A model generated the notes under the pieces. That model was not told the DNA's origin. It ran no database searches and saw only the letters and a list, made by a program, of their open reading frames with translations. DNA of 27,979 nt, taken from NCBI GenBank assembly GCA_039045975.1, contig JBCCJA010000053.1:1-27979 (forward strand). Direction: 5' to 3'. The DNA comes from JBCCJA01 sp039045975. GTDB taxonomy: Bacteria; Planctomycetota; Planctomycetia; Planctomycetales; Planctomycetaceae. The translations under genes and the position numbers were made by a program. Shown one piece after another: positions 1-6,564 of the stretch (position 1 is its first letter; each line of letters begins with the position of its first letter).

Positions 1-2
1 GC

Positions 3-608
3 TTGTGGCGCGGCCGATGGGCGAAGCACGGCAGCGCCACGCGACTGATTCGTGCCGACCTCGACGCGGCGGGCATCGCCTACACCGACGAGGACGGCCG
101 CGATTTTGACTTTCACGCCCTCCGCCACCAGTTCATCACGACGCTGGCCCGTTCGGGTGTGAACGTGAAAGACGCGCAGGAGCTGGCCCGGCACTCGACG
201 GTCACGCTGACCCTCGACCGCTACGCCCACGTCGGCATCCGGGATTTAGGAACGGCGGTGGCGGCATTGCCTCGAATCGAGACCCGCGAGAGGGTCGAGG
301 CGACCGGTACGAACGACCTCGACCGGGGGCCGCGGAACGCCGCTTTTCGCTCGCCGGCGACCCCCCAGACGCCCCCCCAGACGGGGCGGACGTCGTCGGC
401 CAATAAAAACGCAGAGTTAACGCGACCCGGACGGCGGATTCCTAATCCGCGGTATCATGGTTTGGGCCCGACAAAAATTGACTGCCTTTGGTTGACAGCA
501 GGCTATCGTCAATATCCGCCGAAAACCTTTGATAGAGTTTGCTGTCTCGCGTCTGGAAACAGGTGTGTATACCGGCGACGCATCACTTCAGTCGAATGCC
601 CGGTATAA
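3..608 (+). CDS. Tyrosine recombinase, C-terminal part (cut by window edge)
   Basis: The frame is open from the first base, so the 5' end lies outside the window. The visible part holds the C-terminal catalytic half of a tyrosine recombinase: the H-x-x-R box (HALRHQF, about residues 38-44 of the visible part), the second His in ARHST and the nucleophile Tyr in DRYAHV. Family knowledge: these residues cleave and rejoin DNA through a Tyr-phosphate bond. After about residue 130 the sequence becomes Pro/Thr/Arg-rich, and from about codon 155 it no longer resembles the family. The frame then runs into the 3' end of the opposing integrase (509-608 overlap). This suggests the natural 3' end was replaced, with the present stop reached by chance. 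The gene is probably a host or older-element recombinase. Confidence 0.75.
   Translation: MWRGRWAKHGSATRLIRADLDAAGIAYTDEDGRDFDFHALRHQFITTLARSGVNVKDAQELARHSTVTLTLDRYAHVGIRDLGTAVAALPRIETRERVEATGTNDLDRGPRNAAFRSPATPQTPPQTGRTSSANKNAELTRPGRRIPNPRYHGLGPTKIDCLWLTAGYRQYPPKTFDRVCCLASGNRCVYRRRITSVECPV
434..450 (+). other. tRNA anticodon-arm-like stem-loop near the presumed phage/host junction
   Basis: A perfect 5-bp stem, GCGGA/TCCGC, encloses the 7-nt loop TTCCTAA, which would read as anticodon CCT (Arg) on the plus strand. No matching D arm or T arm is present around it, so this is not a tRNA gene. It lies just before the point where the truncated recombinase loses its family resemblance and 60 bp from the integrase stop codon, so it may be a remnant of an attachment site. 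Position is the only support for that. Confidence 0.15.
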
Positions 609-1753
609 GAATCAATCAGTCTTTGGTCGATGCCTCGGCGGGCGAGGTTGCTGATGAAGCTGTGGCGGAAACAGTGCCACCCACGAATCTCGCTCCACTT
701 TCCTCCACGCAATGCTCTGCGAAACAAGTCGTTTGCCGCATCCGGCGTGACCGGGCGCGGTCCGTCGTGTTGGGCGTCCGTGTTGGTGACATGACTTGTG
801 AGGCAGAACGTGTGTTCGCCACCGGGATGGATGGCGATCCACTCATCGAGTGTTCTTCGTAGCCGCGGCGACAATGGAACACGGCGGGTCGTGTGCTGGC
901 TCGCGTCACGCTTTCGTTCGTGGATGACGAGTTCGTCGTCGGTGATGTCATGCAACTTCGAGCGGAGGAGTTCGCTACGCCGGGCTCCGGTGTGGGCGGC
1001 GGTGGCAAACATCGGGTAAACGACCGGATTTCTCCTGCTCTGACGCACGTGGTCGAGGACTTCATCGATCTCTTCAACCGACAGGAAAAGGCAGTCCCAG
1101 AGGTCACGTTCTTCGGCGGCGGTGAGGCCACCTTTCTCGATGCGGCGTGTAATCTGGTCGTAGGTCTGAAAGGGGGGGAGTTCGCGTGTTTTTGGATAGC
1201 GAAGCCCGCGCCGCGGGTAGGGCCGTTCGAGCAGGCTGTGGTTGAGGCCCCAGTTCCACATTGAACCGATCGAGGCGATCTCCTTCTTGATCGTGACCGC
1301 GCTAATGGTGCGGCCGCGTTGGCCCGGTTCTTTCGAGCGGGCGGCGATGTAGTCCTGAAGGTCGGCCTGCGTGACTTGGTTTGCCGGCCGTCGGCCGCCG
1401 ATTAGGCGGTTGGCGTGTTTCACGTGCAGGCGAAGGGTTTCGATCGTCTTCGCTTCGAGGTTGCCCTCGGGGAGGGCCGCGAAGAAGGCTTCGAATAGCT
1501 CCGCCAAGGTCGTCGGGCGGTCGAGTTCGATCTTGTGGTCGAGCTTACCATCGGAGAGCAGGAAGGTGGCCACGTCGGCGTCCTCGGGGATCGCCAGACG
1601 GCCGCTCTCGACGAGGCGGATGTTCTCTTCGAGCCGGGCGACCCGGGCCTCGGCCTCCGACTTCAGGCCGGTGCCGAGCGAGCGGGTGAACTTCCGGCCC
1701 CCGAAGCGGAAGACGACGTTCCAGCTGCGGGTCCGCTTTTCGAGCGATGCCAT
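509..1753 (-). CDS. int: Phage-type tyrosine integrase
   Basis: This is a complete tyrosine recombinase of 414 aa, a usual length. The N-terminal ~90 residues resemble an arm-type DNA-binding region. The core-binding domain spans about 90-220 (SAVTIKKEIASIGSMWNWG is typical). The catalytic domain follows, with Arg258 in TGARRSE, a Lys in HERKR (~285), H360-x-x-R363 in HCFRHS, His386 in GHST and nucleophile Tyr395 in RRRYTHLF. All key residues are present, so it should be active. The expected role is integration and excision of the prophage. The start at 1753 gives the full N-terminal region; no strong Shine-Dalgarno is visible. It is the leftmost phage gene and points away from the structural genes' promoter side, with phased repeats directly upstream. 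The 3' end overlaps the truncated plus-strand recombinase. Confidence 0.93.
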   Translation of the reverse strand: MASLEKRTRSWNVVFRFGGRKFTRSLGTGLKSEAEARVARLEENIRLVESGRLAIPEDADVATFLLSDGKLDHKIELDRPTTLAELFEAFFAALPEGNLEAKTIETLRLHVKHANRLIGGRRPANQVTQADLQDYIAARSKEPGQRGRTISAVTIKKEIASIGSMWNWGLNHSLLERPYPRRGLRYPKTRELPPFQTYDQITRRIEKGGLTAAEERDLWDCLFLSVEEIDEVLDHVRQSRRNPVVYPMFATAAHTGARRSELLRSKLHDITDDELVIHERKRDASQHTTRRVPLSPRLRRTLDEWIAIHPGGEHTFCLTSHVTNTDAQHDGPRPVTPDAANDLFRRALRGGKWSEIRGWHCFRHSFISNLARRGIDQRLIDSYTGHSTEVMRRRYTHLFPDARQQTLSKVFGGY

Positions 1754-1769
1754 GACAACCCCAATCCAG

Positions 1770-1797
1770 GTCCGACGCTGTCCGCGATTTGTCCGCG
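1770..1797 (-). repeat. Three phased GTCCG repeats upstream of int
   Basis: GTCCG occurs at 1770, 1780 and 1791 on the plus strand. The last two copies extend to TGTCCGCG, so the spacing is 10 and 11 bp, about one helical turn. They lie 17-44 bp upstream of the int start codon. Phased short repeats here would fit integrase arm sites, an excisionase site or a repressor operator. Which protein binds is not visible from the sequence. Confidence 0.4.
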
Positions 1798-1819
1798 GGT
1801 AGCTCGGCCAACGAGAAAC

Positions 1820-1845
1820 GGCTCACGGCATGCTTGCCGTAAGCC
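1820..1845. repeat. Imperfect palindrome in the int upstream region
   Basis: The inner arms ACGGCA and TGCCGT enclose the loop TGCT. The outer arms GGCT and AGCC extend the stem beyond a single C/A mismatch, giving ten pairs in a 26-bp element. It lies 67-92 bp upstream of the int start. A core recombination site, an operator or an RNA hairpin are all possible. No run of T follows on either strand, so an intrinsic terminator is unlikely. Confidence 0.45.
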
Positions 1846-1877
1846 ATTCGAAATCAAGGGTTTCGGCTAATTATTTT

Positions 1878-1895
1878 GCATTGCAATAACAATGC
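1878..1895. repeat. AT-rich inverted repeat (GCATTG/CAATGC)
   Basis: Six-base arms GCATTG and CAATGC flank CAATAA within the only clearly AT-rich stretch of the window (about 1850-1960). This stretch lies between int and the tRNA gene. It probably carries the int promoter on the minus strand, but no convincing -35/-10 pair could be fixed. Confidence 0.35.
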
Positions 1896-1962
1896 CCCAC
1901 CAGCATCTCGGAACATAGCAAATTTCAGTAAAACGATAGATCAATCACCCCGTAATTGGCGA

Positions 1963-1992
1963 TTGACACCCCGATCCCAAGGCGCGTAAGGT
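1963..1992 (+). promoter_or_regulatory. Candidate promoter of the tRNA gene
   Basis: A perfect consensus -35 box TTGACA lies at 1963-1968. After an 18-bp spacer comes a weak -10 box TAAGGT at 1987-1992, which matches only three of six consensus positions. Transcription would begin close to position 2000, the first base of the tRNA, which supports the assignment. Confidence 0.4.
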
Positions 1993-1999
1993 GCACCCC

Positions 2000-2073
<74 letters not shown>

Positions 2074-2083
2074 CTTCCGCAGG

Positions 2084-2103
2084 CTGGGCTTGAAACCCAG
2101 TTT
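2084..2103 (+). terminator. Weak stem-loop after the tRNA
   Basis: CTGGG (2084-2088) pairs with CCCAG (2096-2100) around a 7-nt loop, and TTT follows. It starts 11 nt past the tRNA. The stem is short and the T run is only three bases, so it is at best a weak terminator or a 3'-processing signal. Confidence 0.3.
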
Positions 2104-2183
2104 GCCTGTCGCGTCGTTGGTGATTCGGGCGGAACGCATTCACCGCGGCTGTCACGTGCGGCTTTTGGAGCGGCGCGACAGGC
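2104..2183. repeat. Perfect 10-bp inverted repeat between the tRNA and the end of the phage operon
   Basis: GCCTGTCGCG at 2104-2113 is the exact reverse complement of CGCGACAGGC at 2174-2183. A smaller GGTGA/TCACC pair (2119-2123 and 2140-2144) is nested inside. The element fills the gap between the tRNA and the stop codon (2185) of the last minus-strand phage gene. CTTTACTT follows the right arm on the plus strand. It may be a structured 3' end shared by converging transcripts, a small structured RNA, or a protein-binding site. Confidence 0.45.
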
Positions 2184-2184
2184 T

Positions 2185-2541
2185 TTACTTCTCCCGCTTC
2201 ACCGCGGTTCCGGCGACCCGCAGCATCAACGTGCCGCCGACTTCCGCCGCGGTCACCGTGATGCCGGCGAGCGTGTCTCCGCCCCGCGCAGAGACCTCGC
2301 CGACCAAGACCCCGATGGCCTGTGCCTCCGCCACGTTCAGCGCGTCGGCCCCGTCGTACCGCTGACGCCCGACCTGCGACTTCACTTCGACCCAGCGGGC
2401 CACTTGCCCCAGAAGCCGCCCACGGACCGGCGTAGTGGCTACAGCGACCGACGTGGGGTCAGGGCCGTCATAGGTGTCTGACGGCCCCGAGGGTACGCCT
2501 GGGGCCTGTCTCTGACGTTGGTAGCTCGATGGTCCGCCCAT
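2185..2541 (-). CDS. Hypothetical protein, last gene of the phage operon
   Basis: 118 aa. The first ~30 residues are polar and rich in Gly, Pro, Ser and Gln. The rest (from about TSVAVATTP) looks like alternating beta strands, including VARWVEVKSQV and ITVTAAEVGGTLMLRVAG. There are no Cys residues, membrane segments or known motifs. The start ATG at 2541 lies 32 nt after the stop of the SIS isomerase gene, so co-transcription is likely. I do not recognise the family. Its place at the end of the tail and sugar genes would suit a small virion or decoration protein, but nothing in the sequence proves this. Confidence 0.6.
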   Translation of the reverse strand: MGGPSSYQRQRQAPGVPSGPSDTYDGPDPTSVAVATTPVRGRLLGQVARWVEVKSQVGRQRYDGADALNVAEAQAIGVLVGEVSARGGDTLAGITVTAAEVGGTLMLRVAGTAVKREK

Positions 2542-2573
2542 GCCCCGAGATCATGCCCGTGGGCGGCGGCGGG

Positions 2574-3149
2574 TCAGCGCTGTTTGAGATCGACGTTCGC
2601 CGGGTGGTTCGACGCCAGATCGCGATCGCCGAGCCCTCGGTCTTCCGCGACGGTCGCCGCGAGTGACTCCAGCACGGCCGTGACGACCGCGGTCGAGATC
2701 GACGGGGCGCGTCTCGACGGCCCCAGCTCGGCGACTTCACCCGTCACGATCGCGGCGTCGGACGACCGGGCCACGACCGACCACGGGTGTTCCGTCACCG
2801 CCAGCGTGCGGCAGCCGCGGGACACCAAGAGCGGGATGAGTCCGATCATCTCGACGGTCGAGCCCGACTTGGTGATCAGCACCGCTAGGTCGCCCGAGCG
2901 GGCCGCACCGACGTCGCCGTGCAACGCGTCTGTCGGGTGCAGCGGGCGGGCGGGGATTCCGTACGAACACAGCGTCGCCGCGAACTTCGCGCCGACGAGT
3001 CCCGACTTGCCGACGCCGGCGACGTGGATCGTGCCGAGTTCGGTGTCCGCGAAGAGGGCCCGCGGGTCTTCGCCGATCGACGTGATGTTCGCGGCGGCCT
3101 TTCTGACGGCCTCAGCGATCGCGGCGATGCCGGGGCGGAGTTCGGTCAC
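2574..3149 (-). CDS. SIS-domain sugar isomerase, KdsD/KpsF-like (no CBS domains)
   Basis: 191 aa from GTG at 3149, which overlaps the kdsB-like stop as GTGA. The SIS fold motifs of arabinose-5-phosphate isomerases are present: GVGKSG (45-50), HPTDALHGDVG (71-81), the phosphate-binding TKSGSTVE (93-100), an APSISTAVVTAVLESLA helix and NHP near the C-terminus (181-183). In Kdo synthesis KdsD converts ribulose 5-phosphate to arabinose 5-phosphate in the cytosol. The usual C-terminal pair of CBS domains is missing, so the protein is about 190 rather than ~320 aa; SIS-only homologues exist. Together with the neighbouring CMP-sugar synthetase and glycosyltransferase it suggests a phage sugar-modification pathway. 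A different aldose/ketose phosphate, such as sedoheptulose phosphate, remains possible as substrate. Confidence 0.82.
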   Translation of the reverse strand: MTELRPGIAAIAEAVRKAAANITSIGEDPRALFADTELGTIHVAGVGKSGLVGAKFAATLCSYGIPARPLHPTDALHGDVGAARSGDLAVLITKSGSTVEMIGLIPLLVSRGCRTLAVTEHPWSVVARSSDAAIVTGEVAELGPSRRAPSISTAVVTAVLESLAATVAEDRGLGDRDLASNHPANVDLKQR

Positions 3150-3829
3150 GCGGCACCTGCCTGTCGACGGCGGGCGACGAACGCGTCGTAATCGGCCCGC
3201 GTGTTGATACCGGACCAGGGATGGTCGACATCGACCACGTGCCACTGGACCTCGGCCCCCCATGCGAAGACGCGGAGCTGCTCCAGTTCGGCCGCAAGCT
3301 CGGCTTCTGTACGTGGAGTCTGCCGGAACTTTTGCAGCAGCCTCGGTGACCCGAAGCAGTAGATTCCGACATGACGCCGGCCGCGGCCCCGGATGAACCC
3401 AGCCGCCTCCGGAGAGCCGACCACAGCGACCCCTTCGCCCTCGCCCGCGCGGGCCGTGACGAGCGGAAAAGTCTCGGCCGCTTTGCAGACCGACTCGATC
3501 GTCGCCGCAGAGACGTCCGGTTCGTCGCCCTGCACGTTGAGAACGGTTTGTGGCGACCTGCTTGCCGAGTAAAGGAGATCGGCGGCCGCGGCTACTCGGT
3601 CGGTGCCTGTTGCTGCGGGGCCGGTCACAACGCAGTCGATGTTGTGGCGGCGGCACGCGGTGGAGATTTCTGCGGAATCTGTCGCGACGCAGACGCGGTC
3701 GATCGACCCACAGGCCCGGACCGCCTCGGCCGTCTCGACGACCAGCGGCCGTCCGGTCTCAGCCAGAATCATCTTTCGCGGCAGCCGCGAAGATTCGAGG
3801 CGTGCGGGGACGATGGCGACGATGCTCAT
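3146..3829 (-). CDS. CMP-sugar synthetase, KdsB-like (3-deoxy-manno-octulosonate cytidylyltransferase family)
   Basis: 227 aa against ~245-250 for typical KdsB. Family motifs in order: nucleotide-binding IPARLESSRLPRK (6-19), VATDS (48-52), TGTDR (74-78), NVQGDEP (98-104, metal/CTP site), HVGIYCF (153-159), LEQLRV (182-187) and SGINTRADYDAF (206-217, the usual G-V/I-D/N-T ending). The known reaction is CTP + Kdo to CMP-Kdo + PPi in the cytosol. ATG 3829 overlaps the upstream glycosyltransferase stop (ATGA), and the stop overlaps the SIS gene start, so the three genes are translationally linked. No Kdo-8-phosphate synthase or phosphatase is in the window, so these would have to come from the host. 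The sugar may be Kdo or a related 3-deoxy-ulosonic or 8-amino acid. Confidence 0.85.
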   Translation of the reverse strand: MSIVAIVPARLESSRLPRKMILAETGRPLVVETAEAVRACGSIDRVCVATDSAEISTACRRHNIDCVVTGPAATGTDRVAAAADLLYSASRSPQTVLNVQGDEPDVSAATIESVCKAAETFPLVTARAGEGEGVAVVGSPEAAGFIRGRGRRHVGIYCFGSPRLLQKFRQTPRTEAELAAELEQLRVFAWGAEVQWHVVDVDHPWSGINTRADYDAFVARRRQAGAA

Positions 3830-5607
3830 TTACTGTCCGATCCGATTGCCTCAGCCCAACGCCGACCGGCCGCTTCTAAATCTCCGCAGCGAACCCATGC
3901 CGCTGCCCGTCCGGCGTCTCGAATCGCGTTGATTTCCCCGGACGCACGCTTGGCCGCGACTGTACGCACCGCGTCGGCGAACTCGCACGGCCGCGGGCCG
4001 CATAGATATCCGGTCACGCCTTGTTGCACCTGCTCGATGAAACCGCCCTGGCGGTCGGCGATCGGGATGCAGCGTGCGAGCTGTGCCTCACTGACGGTCC
4101 GTCCGAATGACTCAGTTAAAAAGGGCTGGTACGCCAGCAGCACGTCCCACCGCCACAGGTGCCGGCGGGCGTCTGGCGAAGCCTCGTGAAAGACGCACTC
4201 GCCGAGGGCGGCTTTAAACTCCTGCCGCCGCGATCGCGGACAGCCCACGAACTCATAGCGGACGTCAACATCACTCAACTCCACGTCGAGCTTTCTGTAG
4301 AACTCGACGAGTTTATCCGGCCATTTCCGTGCGTCGGGTGTGGTGAGCCGGCCCACGGTAAGCGGACCGTCACGGTCCGCATCTTCCTCGCCCGGTGGGG
4401 TCTCAATGGGCTGAATGACGACCGAACCGTGACGACCCACGAGCGACTGTAAATGCGAACTTACAAAAATCTCAGCATCGCATAGTGCCGCCGCGTCGGT
4501 ACAGCCCCCGGCCGAGTGCCAGACGTAAACATGGCGTTCGGCGACCGAGGCGTCGAAGCGGTCGACGCGCGTGTTATGCCAGACCGCGACGCGATGACCG
4601 CTGCCGAGCGGGTCTCCCGGGTAAGCCGCGGCATGCTCGCCTGGGATTGCCTGCATTAAGTCACGAATACACGCACCGGTCCCGCCGACTTCGCGGCCGT
4701 TGTTGCCTACGTGCAGCACGTCCTTCCCGTGCGGCCCGCACGGCGCTTCAAAGTTCACGCCGCCGCTCACAGGAAAGTCGCCGGTCATCATGTCGGCCGC
4801 CTCGGCGGTCGTCATTCGGTCGAACGCCGTCAGATTGCCGCCCGGCGTGCAGTTCACGACGCGGAAACCAGCCGCTTCCATGTGCGCTCGCGCCCGCGTG
4901 AAAAACGAGTTAAGAAGCCTCAGCGTGTTCTCGTTCACGCCGCGGACGTGGTCCGAACTCTTGCGCTGTCCGTTCGCATAGTCGCCGGCCGGATTGCCCA
5001 GCATCGTGAAGTCGCAGCCGACAAGGGCGACGGCCCGGAACCCGAGCCAATACAGCGTCCGCAACGCGAAAACCATGGTCGAACCGAACGGCTGACGCCG
5101 GCCGTGCTCGCCGCGTGGGTCGACGCCCCACCCGAACAGGTCGGAGTGAAGGAACTCGTTCGGGTCGTTCACGGCTCCGTCGGCGTACGTCGCGAAGTAC
5201 GTGTTCGGGCAATTGCGTAATGAGACCGAGTCGGCCTTCTTCCGCCGTCCGTCGTCGACCCACGTAAAAACGTCGCGACGACTGAGCCGCGTGAATTTCA
5301 TAATGCCCGGGTCACGGAATATACGCCCGTGGTGCATCTTCGGGTGGTCGCCCCCGAACCACAGGTGTGGCCGGTATTTCTCGGCGGCGACGTTATTGAC
5401 CGCGGCGACTACGAGGCCGCGGCCTTGGTCCCGCTCGAAAGGCGACAGGTCTGTCGTGTCGAGGCTCGGGCCGCGGCATATCACGAGGCACGAAGCGCCT
5501 TTATAAGTTCCCCACAAGTGATCGGCCGGTTGATCGTGGTTTGTTGTGAACACGCCACGCAGAGGCGGACCGTATGCGGCGGTATTAGCGGGGACACGAT
5601 CCATCAT
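3826..5607 (-). CDS. Two-domain glycosyltransferase: N-terminal DUF115/MptE-like domain plus C-terminal GT4 (GT-B) domain
   Basis: 593 aa. The N-terminal half (~36-275) has SCLVICRGPSLD, VVAAVNNVAAEKYRPHLWF, FGSTMVFALRTLYWLGFRAVALVGCDFTM and VNCTPGGNLTAF, which resemble DUF115/MptE-like proteins found beside glycosylation genes. The C-terminal half (~295-590) resembles a group-1 glycosyltransferase: LTVGRLTTPDARKWPDKL (416-433), YEFVG and the donor-binding E-x7-E motif E499-SFGRTVS-E507, followed by GGFIEQVQQGVTGYLC. It has no membrane segment, so it is expected to act in the cytosol on a nucleotide sugar. The gene starts directly after the fibre stop codon (0 nt gap) and overlaps the kdsB-like gene by 4 nt. 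Likely targets are the adjacent Ser-rich tail protein or host surface polysaccharide; the sequence does not decide between them. Confidence 0.8.
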   Translation of the reverse strand: MMDRVPANTAAYGPPLRGVFTTNHDQPADHLWGTYKGASCLVICRGPSLDTTDLSPFERDQGRGLVVAAVNNVAAEKYRPHLWFGGDHPKMHHGRIFRDPGIMKFTRLSRRDVFTWVDDGRRKKADSVSLRNCPNTYFATYADGAVNDPNEFLHSDLFGWGVDPRGEHGRRQPFGSTMVFALRTLYWLGFRAVALVGCDFTMLGNPAGDYANGQRKSSDHVRGVNENTLRLLNSFFTRARAHMEAAGFRVVNCTPGGNLTAFDRMTTAEAADMMTGDFPVSGGVNFEAPCGPHGKDVLHVGNNGREVGGTGACIRDLMQAIPGEHAAAYPGDPLGSGHRVAVWHNTRVDRFDASVAERHVYVWHSAGGCTDAAALCDAEIFVSSHLQSLVGRHGSVVIQPIETPPGEEDADRDGPLTVGRLTTPDARKWPDKLVEFYRKLDVELSDVDVRYEFVGCPRSRRQEFKAALGECVFHEASPDARRHLWRWDVLLAYQPFLTESFGRTVSEAQLARCIPIADRQGGFIEQVQQGVTGYLCGPRPCEFADAVRTVAAKRASGEINAIRDAGRAAAWVRCGDLEAAGRRWAEAIGSDSK

Positions 5608-6564
5608 CTACCCAGAGACAAACACGTCGATGGTTGCCGGCCCGCTTCCGGAAAATCTATTGAGCGTAACGACGCCCCCCTCAAGAGCGCCTTTTTGGCC
5701 GAGGCACGTCGGCTTCGACGCCACGTACAGCATTATCTGGGCATTTGTCGCCAAATCGCGAACCTGCACGTTAATTTCGTTCGTACTGATCGAGCCCGTT
5801 CCGCGGCGACTGCTGTCTCCCGAGCTGCCTCCAGAAGCTGTGGTCGAATAGATAAAACTGCTGCCAGTTTCGGTGGCAACAACCGCGGTGTACGTCGCCC
5901 CGTCGTACGTCCACTGCAAGAATGACGGTACGGAGCACGTCGGCGTACTGCTGCCCGAAGACGCGACGCCGCTCGACGCGGGCGGCCCGGAACTCGACCC
6001 GGAACCGCTGCCGCCCGACCCGAACCCGCCCGAGCCGCTCGGGCCAGACGGAGCTGAGATCCCTGACGAGAAAGGCAGCGACGTCCCGGAAGGAAGGCTG
6101 GGCCCGGACCCGCCGTTGCCCGAGCCGCCGCTGCCGCCTGAGGTCTGCGACAGGCCGCCACCGCTGGATTGTGACGACCCGCCGCTCGACAGCGATGAAC
6201 TCTGAATGCCTGATGAATCCGCCTCGCTACCTGAACCCGATCCGGATGACACAGGCTGCGATGAATGCCCTGAGCTGTTCGCTGACCCGCCCGAGAAAAT
6301 TCCTGCCGAAGTGCTTTCGGTCTGTCCGCTGGAAGTCCCGGAACTTGAAGCCTGAGAACTTGAATCTTGCGAAGACGACCCTGACGATCCCGTGCCGTCG
6401 ATGACCGTTTCGTCGCTCTCGACGACCACTTCATTATTAAACTCTTCGGCTTCCCCCAGCTGGTCTTTTTCGCCCCAAAGCCTGTAGATGTCGGTCTGAA
6501 GCTCACGGAGCTTGGCAAAAATAATTTCGATGTCTTCGTCGCGCGAAGCTCCGCGAGGAATCAT
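5608..6564 (-). CDS. Serine/glycine-rich tail or fibre protein
   Basis: 318 aa from ATG 6564, which overlaps the tail-hub stop (ATGA); the longer upstream reading frame merely runs through the hub gene. Residues 1-~40 are charged and helical (DEDIEIIFAKLRELQTDIYRLW), a plausible attachment or trimerisation segment. Residues ~57-215 are a low-complexity linker of Ser, Gly, Gln, Thr and Pro. The last ~105 residues form a compact-looking beta-rich domain with two Cys (PTCSVPSFLQWTYDG; SKPTCLGQKG). Position after tape measure and hub, plus architecture, suggests a distal tail fibre or tip protein. The long Ser/Thr run offers many O-glycosylation sites, and glycosyltransferase genes follow at once. 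No catalytic motif is visible. Confidence 0.72.
   Translation of the reverse strand: MIPRGASRDEDIEIIFAKLRELQTDIYRLWGEKDQLGEAEEFNNEVVVESDETVIDGTGSSGSSSQDSSSQASSSGTSSGQTESTSAGIFSGGSANSSGHSSQPVSSGSGSGSEADSSGIQSSSLSSGGSSQSSGGGLSQTSGGSGGSGNGGSGPSLPSGTSLPFSSGISAPSGPSGSGGFGSGGSGSGSSSGPPASSGVASSGSSTPTCSVPSFLQWTYDGATYTAVVATETGSSFIYSTTASGGSSGDSSRRGTGSISTNEINVQVRDLATNAQIMLYVASKPTCLGQKGALEGGVVTLNRFSGSGPATIDVFVSG

Noticed and set aside
434..450. Possible tRNA-Arg(CCT)
   Set aside because: Only an anticodon-like arm is present; D arm, T arm and acceptor stem do not form. Kept only as a possible attachment-site hint.
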